26,924 nucleotides of DNA from Nitrospirota bacterium (lineage in GTDB: Bacteria > Nitrospirota_A > Leptospirillia > Leptospirillales > Leptospirillaceae). The DNA lies in the NCBI GenBank assembly GCA_021838765.1, contig JAKCCY010000025.1, forward strand, positions 1 to 26,924. Reading direction: 5' to 3'. Under the pieces are notes generated by a model, which saw nothing but the letters and a program-made list of their open reading frames with translations, was not told the DNA's origin and searched no databases. The position numbers and the translations under genes are program-made. This document shows positions 1 to 7,949 of the stretch, piece by piece (the first letter of the stretch is position 1; each line of letters begins with the position of its first letter).

Positions 1-592
1 CTGCCGCCTGGGAGATGCTCCCGCCGTACTGGGATTCACCCGGATTGGCCAGAAAGTCCATTTCCAGAAGAGCCCGGAGCTTATACCCGTTATAGACCGG
101 GGAAGAGAGGGCAAAACCGATACGGGAGTTGTTCACATCAAAGCCCATGGCATTGTGATCGACCGTTGCGCCGAGCGAGGAGAGTTGCCCGCTTGAGGTT
201 CTGCCGCCCTGGATGGTGCTGGCATTTGCCGCGCCGGCGTTGAATGGCCAGTTGTTGAAGGAGTTCGATGAATCATACACCGAATCGAATTCCACAAACC
301 CGTACATCATGGTCTGCCATTTTCCCACCATGGCGGTATAGCCCGGCGGCGGAGCATCCGGAATCAGATTCTGAAAAGAATTATGGATTTCGGAGTTCAA
401 TCGGTCCGGATCAACCGGGGGCGCCTGGGTTGCTGGCTGTGGCTTCGAATAGGGAGAGTCCGGAGTCAGGTTGTCCGCCACTTGGGTCGGGGCATCGAGA
501 CTTGCCGCCCAGACAGGCTTTTGTGTTGCAAGGGCCAGAACCCCAGCTGCCAGGACAGAAAGCCCGATGGCGACTTGGCGAGTCTTGCGCAT
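1..592 (-). CDS. Outer-membrane porin, N-terminal part (truncated by window edge)
   Basis: An open frame of 197 codons starts at the ATG at 592-590 and runs off the left edge. AAAGGAGG (complement around 600-607) lies about 7 nt upstream and fixes the start. Residues 1-30 form a Sec signal peptide: a basic start (MRKTR), a hydrophobic core and a likely cut after PVWAA. A Pro-rich linker follows, then from about residue 88 a stretch beginning GKWQTMMYGFVEFDSVYDSS, with alternating aromatic and polar residues like the first strand of a beta-barrel. Phrases such as NNSRIGFAL and GYKLRALLEMDF fit DcaP-like or general porins of Proteobacteria and Nitrospirota. The protein would sit in the outer membrane as a passive channel. 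The substrate cannot be judged from this fragment, and the C-terminal barrel is outside the window. The gene is divergent from the MTH1187-type gene. Confidence 0.75.
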   Translation of the reverse strand, partial: MRKTRQVAIGLSVLAAGVLALATQKPVWAASLDAPTQVADNLTPDSPYSKPQPATQAPPVDPDRLNSEIHNSFQNLIPDAPPPGYTAMVGKWQTMMYGFVEFDSVYDSSNSFNNWPFNAGAANASTIQGGRTSSGQLSSLGATVDHNAMGFDVNNSRIGFALSSPVYNGYKLRALLEMDFLANPGESQYGGSISQAA

Positions 593-920
593 GAAAGAAC
601 CTCCTTTAATACGGAACGAATGGATGAAAGATCGACACAAGCCATGAACAGATCAACAATGTTTTTCGTCCGGCCACCCTGTTAAGGGAGATTCTGATGC
701 CCGGAACGGGAACCATCCTAAGGATCCCAGACAAATGGAAGATCAAGACAATGTGACAGATCTGTTAACTCTCGCGACGATGTTTTGGTTTTTTTACCGG
801 GGGCAAAAATTGACAGGATAATTGACAGGAAGAGGATCCTCACCGGAACATAGAGACAGCCTTTTCGGAAAACTCTCACGAGATTCACACAACAACCATC
901 CATTCAGACAGGAGTTCTCC
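593..920. other. Divergent intergenic region, 328 bp
   Basis: I see no gene in this stretch. It must hold the promoters of the porin (minus) and of the thiamine-binding protein (plus). Visible structure: a 10-bp perfect palindrome ACAGATCTGT at 756-765, a T-rich patch near 783-795, and a 10-bp direct repeat ATTGACAGGA at 809-818 and 821-830. No TPP or other riboswitch core was recognised. Confidence 0.5.
809..830 (+). promoter_or_regulatory. Direct repeat ATTGACAGGA x2, each with a perfect -35 hexamer TTGACA
   Basis: TTGACA occurs at 810-815 and again at 822-827 inside two identical 10-mers set 12 bp apart. Each is a consensus -35 box for the gene starting at 921. No convincing -10 follows at 16-18 bp (GGAACA or GAACAT near 845-851 are weak). 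The site could instead be a binding site for an activator or repressor spaced at roughly one helical turn. Confidence 0.35.
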
Positions 921-1235
921 ATGTCCGTACTGCTCGAATTCAGCATGTCCCCGCTGGACAAAGGCGCAAGTGTCGGCGCCTATGTATCCCGATCCCTTGA
1001 CATCATTGACAAAAGTGGAGTCCCCTACCAGCTGAACCCCATGGGCACCGTCCTCGAAGGCGAGTGGGACGAGGTCATGGCCGTTGTCAGGGACTGTTAC
1101 CTGAGAATGAGTCAGGATTGCGAACGGATCTCCGTTGCGATCAAGGTGGATGCCCGCGCCGGTCAAACGGGCCGGATCGCAGGCAAGATCAACTCCGTCG
1201 AGAAACATCTGGGCAGAAGCGTCAAGCATATCTGA
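921..1235 (+). CDS. MTH1187/YqgV family thiamine-binding protein (DUF77)
   Basis: The product is 104 residues, the usual size of this small ferredoxin-like-fold family. The open frame extends upstream to 822, but AGGAG at 910-914 lies 6 nt before the ATG at 921, which gives the expected family start MSVLLEFSMSPLD. The family pattern is clear: an N-terminal beta strand, SVGAYVSRSLDIIDKSGVPY, then LNPMGTVLEGEWDEVMAVV and a closing RISVAIKVDAR segment. Members form oligomers and some bind thiamine or related pyrimidines, possibly feeding a transporter or acting as a vitamin buffer; the role here is inferred. The gene stands alone between the divergent porin and purA, which has its own promoter. 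Confidence 0.85.
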   Translation: MSVLLEFSMSPLDKGASVGAYVSRSLDIIDKSGVPYQLNPMGTVLEGEWDEVMAVVRDCYLRMSQDCERISVAIKVDARAGQTGRIAGKINSVEKHLGRSVKHI

Positions 1236-1255
1236 GGGAAGCAGGGCGCTCCCCT

Positions 1256-1284
1256 TTTAGACTGCCCCGCTCGAATGCTATGAT
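1256..1284 (+). promoter_or_regulatory. purA promoter, extended -10 type
   Basis: The -10 box TATGAT at 1279-1284 is preceded by TGC (1276-1278), an extended -10 element. Seventeen bp upstream is TTTAGA at 1256-1261, matching 4 of 6 bases of TTGACA. Transcription would start near 1291 and give a leader of about 150 nt before purA. The match is seen in the sequence; activity is inferred. Confidence 0.6.
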
Positions 1285-1313
1285 GGAACAAGTTTTTCAG
1301 AAAATCGACAAAA

Positions 1314-1379
1314 GGGGGAGTTTTGCGTTTTTCCGGGTATGATCCCGGGAAACCAGTCGCTGGGCCGGAAAACTCCCCC
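1314..1379 (+). repeat. Inverted repeat in the purA leader (11-bp stem with inner hairpin)
   Basis: GGGGGAGTTTT at 1314-1324 is perfectly complementary to AAAACTCCCCC at 1369-1379. The 44-nt loop contains a second small hairpin, CCGGG/CCCGG, at about 1333-1347. The structure lies entirely between the predicted transcription start and the purA ATG at 1442. There is no T-tract after the right arm, so it is not a standard terminator. It may be an RNA leader structure or a processing or stability element. Confidence 0.5.
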
Positions 1380-1432
1380 CGGAACATCAGTTCTGCACCG
1401 GTCTGAAGGCCAAATTAAAAAGAAAGCGGTAG

Positions 1433-3339
<1,907 letters not shown>

Positions 3340-3375
3340 TGCGACTCCAGCATCATTGTCCTTTGATCCACCGGG

Positions 3376-3399
3376 AGGTGGCTTTCTCCACCTAAAGCC
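3376..3399 (-). repeat. Overlapping, mutually exclusive hairpins upstream of the DUF1054 gene
   Basis: AGGTGG (3376-3381) pairs with CCACCT (3388-3393). GGCTTT (3380-3385) pairs with AAAGCC (3394-3399). The two stems share bases and cannot form together. They lie 37-60 nt upstream of the DUF1054 ATG and would be in its 5' untranslated RNA. A switch-like role is only inference. Confidence 0.35.
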
Positions 3400-3518
3400 A
3401 GCCCATTTTCTCATTGGAAAGGATCGCAGGTCCAGTTTTAAGACAGCCGGGGGGGGGTACAACACCACCGTGGAAAAACAGGCCCGCGCAAAGAGAGACA
3501 CCTGCAAGCATCAATTCA

Positions 3519-3527
3519 TGATATAAT
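3519..3527 (+). promoter_or_regulatory. Extended -10 promoter for the SagB-like/UbiB-like operon
   Basis: TGATATAAT at 3519-3527 is a perfect TGnTATAAT extended -10 element. No good -35 is visible 16-18 bp upstream, which is tolerated with an extended -10. The predicted transcription start near 3534 leaves a leader of about 140 nt before the TTG at 3675. Confidence 0.5.
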
Positions 3528-3663
3528 CCTTCAAAAGCTTTACCGGATCCGAAAGCCCCGAGTTCTTTTCATTCATAATGACAATCCATGTATTGGACAA
3601 GGCAGGGCTTCGGGCAAGGAGCCGCCGGCCTTACAGGAATGGACGAACAAGACCAAACAAGAT

Positions 3664-3667
3664 GGAG
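3664..3667 (+). promoter_or_regulatory. Ribosome-binding site that fixes a TTG start
   Basis: GGAG lies 7 nt before the TTG at 3675. An in-frame TGA at 3669-3671 rules out any longer reading, and the nearby ATG at 3668 is in another frame. Confidence 0.6.
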
Positions 3668-3674
3668 ATGAACG

Positions 3675-5240
3675 TTGACACCCTTTTATGAGTCCTGTGC
3701 CGAATACTATCACAGCGACACCAAATATGACCGAAAGACCATACACCGGACGAAGGGACTGGACTTTTCAAGGAAACCCGCACCGTTCAAGGACTACCAG
3801 GCGGACCATCCTGTCTCCCTGACCCCTTTTCTTCCTTTCAATTTCATTCCCTTTACCAGAACGCCCCTTCCGGAAGCCCCCATCCAGCCTCCCTACCCAT
3901 GGGGCCTCTCGGAGATCTCCCAGCTTCTCTTTTTTTCCTACGGGGTTACCGCCATTCTCGACTCCCCGCGATCCGAGCAGACACTTCTCCGGGCAGCCCC
4001 ATCCGCCGGAGGACTTTATCCCGCCGAGATCTACCTTGCCTTCAGGGACCTTCCCTTCATCCCCAACGGAATCTATCACTACAACGGAAAAGAGCACTCC
4101 CTTCTGCCCTTGTACGAAGGGGATTTCATGGATCGCCTCTCATCCTATCTCTACCACCACCCGACATTGTCGAAAACAAAAGCTCTCGTCTTTATCTCAG
4201 GATTTTTCGAACGGTCGGCCTGGCGCTACGGAGAACGAGGCTACCGTCGAATCCTTCTCGATACGGGGCATCTGATCGGGAACCTCTCCCTTATGGCCAG
4301 GGAAACAGGATTTGTTCCCTTTCCTCTTTCCGGCTTCAACGACCATGCGTTCAACTCGTTTCTGTTCCTTGAAGACCAGAAGGAGGTCGTCCTGGCGGCC
4401 ATGCCTCTCCTGAGACCAGAGGATGTCACAGAGTCCTGCCTGTCGTTGCCGTTCTACCCGTCACCATTGCTTCCTCCCTATTCTCCGCCCCAGGACCCGG
4501 AAACAGGCGTCCTCTTCCGGGATCTGCACCGCCTCTCCTCCCTCGGGGCAGATCCTCCGGGAGTCATTCTGAACAGGCGTCCGGAACAGACCCATCTTCC
4601 CGCTCCCGAGAGCACACATCTCCCGATCGGGGAGCCCATCGTCCTTCCCGGGGAGGCTCATGATTTCAAGGGGCAGATTCCCAAAACCCTTCTCATGCGC
4701 CGCTCCGCAAGGCAATACTCTGCAGCTCCCGTCAGCCTCGCCAAAATGTCCGAGGTCCTGAAATACGGCTATCAGGACATCGACCCCGTGGAGGAGGGTT
4801 CAGCTCCCAGCGTTCCCCATTTTTTTCAGCCGAACCTGTTCTCCTCCTATATCGTCGTCAATTCCGTCTCCGAGCTTATTCCGGGACTCTACCGCTTCGA
4901 TCCCCCCGCCGGAACACTGACACTTCTCAACCGGGGGTATTTTGCGGAAACGGTCTGCGAATTCGTTCTCGGACAGGACCTGGGCCGTGACGCGGCATTC
5001 GTCCTGATCCAGGTGGCGGACCTTGAGCATCTGGTCATCCAGTACGGACAAAGGGCCTACAGAACTCTCCACATGGATGTCGGACAGATCGGGGAAAGAA
5101 TCAACCTCGCCGCAGCTCACGCGGGAATCGGCGCCAGCGGCATCGGAGGATTCTACGATGATGAAGTCACCGACTTTCTGGGACTTCCCAACACCATGGC
5201 CGTTCTGTACATCACCACCGTCGGTGCCATTCCGGGCTAG
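3675..5240 (+). CDS. SagB/ThcOx-type double nitroreductase-fold oxidoreductase
   Basis: The product is 521 residues from a TTG start. It contains two tandem copies of the FMN-dependent nitroreductase fold. The N-terminal half has RAAPSAGGLYPAEIYLAF (residues about 106-123), the flavin-contacting motif of SagB-like enzymes, and WRYGERGYRRILLDTGHLIG (183-202). The C-terminal half restarts with LMRRSARQYSAAPVSLAKM (340-358) and repeats the second motif as QYGQRAYRTLHMDVGQIG, followed by HAGIGASGIGGF. In TOMM peptide pathways SagB-type dehydrogenases oxidise azolines to azoles, but no cyclodehydratase or precursor peptide lies nearby. The substrate is therefore unknown and may not be a peptide. 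The gene is followed after 18 nt by a UbiB-family gene, apparently in one operon. It is sure as a nitroreductase-superfamily member, less so as to function. Confidence 0.8.
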   Translation: MTPFYESCAEYYHSDTKYDRKTIHRTKGLDFSRKPAPFKDYQADHPVSLTPFLPFNFIPFTRTPLPEAPIQPPYPWGLSEISQLLFFSYGVTAILDSPRSEQTLLRAAPSAGGLYPAEIYLAFRDLPFIPNGIYHYNGKEHSLLPLYEGDFMDRLSSYLYHHPTLSKTKALVFISGFFERSAWRYGERGYRRILLDTGHLIGNLSLMARETGFVPFPLSGFNDHAFNSFLFLEDQKEVVLAAMPLLRPEDVTESCLSLPFYPSPLLPPYSPPQDPETGVLFRDLHRLSSLGADPPGVILNRRPEQTHLPAPESTHLPIGEPIVLPGEAHDFKGQIPKTLLMRRSARQYSAAPVSLAKMSEVLKYGYQDIDPVEEGSAPSVPHFFQPNLFSSYIVVNSVSELIPGLYRFDPPAGTLTLLNRGYFAETVCEFVLGQDLGRDAAFVLIQVADLEHLVIQYGQRAYRTLHMDVGQIGERINLAAAHAGIGASGIGGFYDDEVTDFLGLPNTMAVLYITTVGAIPG

Positions 5241-5258
5241 CCCCCGGAGCGTCCCCGC

Positions 5259-6944
5259 ATGATGGTTCCCGGCACAAGAACAATATCCGACATTGCCCGG
5301 CTGAGGTTCATCGCAAGGGTTTTCCTGAAATACGGATTCGACGATGTTGTGGGATTTTTCCGGCTTGGCCCGGTTCTCTCTGCCGGCAGGCGGGTGACCA
5401 GACGTCCGGAAACCAAAACGCTTTCAAGGCCTGTCCGCCTCAGAATGGCCCTTGAGGAGCTGGGGCCGACCTTTTCAAAGTTCGGACAGCTTATGGCCTC
5501 AAGGGCTGACCTTTTCCCCCCGGACTACATCAACGAGTTTCAAAAGCTCGAGGACCGGCTTCCGCCGGTTCCCGATGCCCAGATAGAAGAAGCTCTCAAA
5601 AATGCCCTCGGCGGCCCCCCGGAAGAAAAATTCCTGAGTTTTGACCGCACACCGATCGCCATGGCCACGATCGCCCAGGTCCATGCAGCCGTCCTCCATT
5701 CGGGAGAGCGAGTTGCCGTCAAGATCCGCAGACCCGGCATTGCCGAAACGATCGAGGCGGACCTCGGAATCCTGAAGACACTGGCCGAGCTTGCCGAAAA
5801 ACACCTTCCCGAACTCAGGGCCTTCCGTCCGAGGGAACTTTGCCGGCACTTCACCAAAAACCTCAGGTGGGAACTCGACTTCTCCCATGAAGCCAGGAAT
5901 ATGGACCTGGCCAGGGGACAGTTCGCCGAAGACCCGACAGTGGTCATCCCGCGCTCATTTCCGGAGCTTTCATCGGAATCAGTCCTGGTCATGGAGTTTC
6001 TTGACGGGATCAAGATCACCAGAACCGGTGAGTTCGCCGCCCTTGGCATCCGACCGGAGGTGATCGCCCAAAGAGGAGCCCGGATGGTTTTCCGCCAGGT
6101 TTTTGTCAACGGATTCTTTCAGGGGGATCCCCACCCCGGAAATCTTCTTGTGCTCCCGGGAGGGGCCATCGGACTTCTGGACTTCGGCATGTTCGGAAGG
6201 CTCTCGCAAGAGCGGAGAGCCCTTCTTGGCGATCTCCTCTTCTCCATCGTCGAACGGGATATTCATTTCATGATCTCGACTCTGGACCGGCTTGGGATTC
6301 TTGGGTCCGACCCCGACCGCAAGGACAACAAAAGTGCCCTCGGAGAAGATCTGACAGGTCTCCTCGATGAGTTCATCGACAGGCCACTGGGCGAAATCCG
6401 GGTAGAAGCCCTGTTTTCAGAGCTTTTCGAGGTCATTCGCACCAATCAGCTCGTCCTTCCCCCCGACCTCACCCTCCTGATGAGAGCGATTGTCATCATG
6501 GACGGCATCGGGAGGACCCTCGACCCGGGGTTCAACATGCTCACCGAAGGACGTCCATTTGTCGAGAACCTGATCAGAAGCCAGATCACGCCCTCTTCCC
6601 TGAAAAAATCGTTCCGGAGAGGAGGACTCAGCCTGATGAGAGCCTTCTCGAGACTTCCGGAAGAGGTCGAACGCGTCCTTTTCAAAGTTCGCTCCGGGAG
6701 GATCAGGGTTGATTTCAACCTGCGCCATCTCGAAGAGCTGATCGGCGAAATGGACAAGGCCGGGAACCGCCTTTCCGTTTCCATTCTTGTCGGAGCCCTG
6801 GTCATCGGCTCGGCAATGATCTTCTCCTCACCCAAGGGGCCGAAGTTTCTGGGAGTCTCATCGGTCGGGCTCGTAGGCTTTCTCGTTGCGGGTCTGCTCG
6901 GAATAGGACTCATCATCTCCATCCTTCGCTCTGGAAGGCTCTGA
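5259..6944 (+). CDS. ABC1/AarF/UbiB family atypical kinase, membrane-anchored
   Basis: The product is 561 residues. GGAG at 5246-5249 precedes the ATG at 5259 by 9 nt. Hallmarks of the family are all present: the KxGQ motif (KFGQ, residues 74-77), an Ala-loop variant AMATIAQVH (134-142) replacing the usual AAASIAQVH, the ATP-binding Lys in VAVKIRRPG (about 155), the ExD-type WELDFSHEARN (204-214), catalytic QGDPHPGNLL (Asp about 290, Asn about 295) and the metal-binding DFG (308-310). Two C-terminal hydrophobic segments, SILVGALVIGSAMIF and VGLVGFLVAGLLGIGLIIS, anchor it in the membrane. Homologues support quinone biosynthesis or lipid handling through ATPase activity. The gene lies 18 nt downstream of the SagB-like gene, suggesting a shared redox or quinone-linked role (inference). 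Confidence 0.92.
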   Translation: MMVPGTRTISDIARLRFIARVFLKYGFDDVVGFFRLGPVLSAGRRVTRRPETKTLSRPVRLRMALEELGPTFSKFGQLMASRADLFPPDYINEFQKLEDRLPPVPDAQIEEALKNALGGPPEEKFLSFDRTPIAMATIAQVHAAVLHSGERVAVKIRRPGIAETIEADLGILKTLAELAEKHLPELRAFRPRELCRHFTKNLRWELDFSHEARNMDLARGQFAEDPTVVIPRSFPELSSESVLVMEFLDGIKITRTGEFAALGIRPEVIAQRGARMVFRQVFVNGFFQGDPHPGNLLVLPGGAIGLLDFGMFGRLSQERRALLGDLLFSIVERDIHFMISTLDRLGILGSDPDRKDNKSALGEDLTGLLDEFIDRPLGEIRVEALFSELFEVIRTNQLVLPPDLTLLMRAIVIMDGIGRTLDPGFNMLTEGRPFVENLIRSQITPSSLKKSFRRGGLSLMRAFSRLPEEVERVLFKVRSGRIRVDFNLRHLEELIGEMDKAGNRLSVSILVGALVIGSAMIFSSPKGPKFLGVSSVGLVGFLVAGLLGIGLIISILRSGRL

Positions 6945-6952
6945 ACGAAGGA

Positions 6953-6978
6953 GAGCTTTCATTTTTGCCTGAAAGCTC
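6953..6978. terminator. Possible bidirectional terminator hairpin between convergent genes
   Basis: GAGCTTTC (6953-6960) and GAAAGCTC (6971-6978) form a perfect 8-bp stem with a 10-nt loop. It sits between the UbiB-like stop at 6944 and the radC stop at 6959, overlapping the last codons of radC. There is no clear T-tract on either side, so this is only a plausible terminator. Confidence 0.35.
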
Positions 6979-7711
6979 CCCTGTCTCTCAGGCTGACATA
7001 GGCGTGATCCCCGAGAACAATATGGTCAACCACGCGAATCCCCAGAAGATCGCCGCATTCGATCAGACGCACCGTCAGGTTGTAGTCGTCGACCGACGGT
7101 TCCGGATCCCCTGAGGGGTGGTTGTGAACAAAGATCACCGCCGCCGCGGACTCCCGGACTGCGGGGAGGAACGCTTCGCGGGGATGGACAAGCGTCATTG
7201 TCAGGGACCCTTCCGAAATTTTCTCGCTTTTTAAAAGCCTGTGCTTCTGATTCAGCAAAAGGGCCCAGAAGCTTTCTCTTCTGGTATCCCGGAGCTTTGC
7301 CCCAAGGATATCGTAGACATCTTTTCCGGAGCTGACCTGAAGATCACGCCCGTCCTTCGGAGCGGCGGCCCGCCTGCCCAGTTCAAAAGCCGCCAGGAGC
7401 TGGGCACCCTTGGCCATTCCAACGCCCGAGAGCGATGCGATCTCCGGTATCCTCGCAGCAGAAAGCCCTGAAACCCCTCCGAAATGAGCCAGAAGACGCT
7501 GTGCCAGGGCAACAACGGTCTCGCCCCGGGATCCGACCCTGAGAACAATGGCCAGAAGCTCCGCATCCGACAGGCTCCATGCTCCCCGTGATGCCAGCTT
7601 CTCCCTTGGACGGTCCTCAACAGGCCATTCGGCCACACGATAATGTCTGTCTTCCAGATCAAACCTCCACAAAAAAATCCTCAGCCATAAAAACAGTCTC
7701 CGGCAAACCAT
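6959..7711 (-). CDS. radC: RadC family JAB/MPN-domain protein
   Basis: The product is 250 residues from the ATG at 7711-7709. An in-frame TTG at 7741 is possible, and the family usually begins even closer to the WPVEDRPREKL motif, so the true start is uncertain. The N-terminal part has a helix-hairpin-helix-like region (LSGVGMAKGAQLLAAFELGRR). The C-terminal part carries the zinc-binding JAMM motif HNHPSGDPEPS (about residues 196-206) followed by the Asp of VDD. The fold is that of a metal-dependent isopeptidase-like domain. RadC was once linked to DNA repair, but its role is unsettled. It stands alone and convergent with the UbiB-like gene. Confidence 0.95.
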   Translation of the reverse strand: MVCRRLFLWLRIFLWRFDLEDRHYRVAEWPVEDRPREKLASRGAWSLSDAELLAIVLRVGSRGETVVALAQRLLAHFGGVSGLSAARIPEIASLSGVGMAKGAQLLAAFELGRRAAAPKDGRDLQVSSGKDVYDILGAKLRDTRRESFWALLLNQKHRLLKSEKISEGSLTMTLVHPREAFLPAVRESAAAVIFVHNHPSGDPEPSVDDYNLTVRLIECGDLLGIRVVDHIVLGDHAYVSLRDRGAFRQK

Positions 7712-7834
7712 GCTGACAGTATCACCACAATTTTCCCTCAAAAACAGTCCGGAAAGTCGGCACCCCTTCCGATTCCTGCCCAGAAATAATTTGATGGATC
7801 AAGCCCCGCCCCCCTCCAAAAGAAACGGCAAGCA

Positions 7835-7863
7835 TTATCAAGTACAGGAACTTCTGCTATAAT
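7835..7863 (+). promoter_or_regulatory. Promoter of the giant PAS-GAF-GGDEF-EAL gene
   Basis: The -10 box TATAAT at 7858-7863 is consensus and preceded by TGC (extended -10). After a 17-bp spacer there is a -35 TTATCA at 7835-7840 (4 of 6). Transcription should start near 7870, about 80 nt before the ATG at 7950. This is the best promoter match in the window. Confidence 0.65.
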
Positions 7864-7949
7864 CAAACCCCAAAACTTCAAAAAAACATGGTTGACGGTG
7901 CAGGATATTTGCCCCAACAAAAGGCAGCTTCCCGTGAAAAAAGACGACG

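Larger units (their letters stand above)
3340..3674. other. Divergent intergenic region with alternative hairpins and a G9 tract
   Basis: I see no gene here. Contents: two mutually exclusive 6-bp hairpins at 3376-3399 close to the DUF1054 start, a run of nine G at 3449-3457, and an extended -10 promoter at 3519-3527 reading right. The last 150 bp are the leader of the SagB-like gene and contain no recognised riboswitch. Confidence 0.5.

Noticed and set aside
593..920. A TPP riboswitch before the thiamine-binding protein gene
   Set aside because: The CUGAGA and downstream conserved TPP core sequences are absent.
3675..5240. A TOMM (azole peptide) biosynthesis cluster around the SagB-like gene
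   Set aside because: No YcaO or E1-like cyclodehydratase, precursor peptide, protease or dedicated exporter lies next to it. The MacAB-like pump is 16 kb away and linked to ppa.
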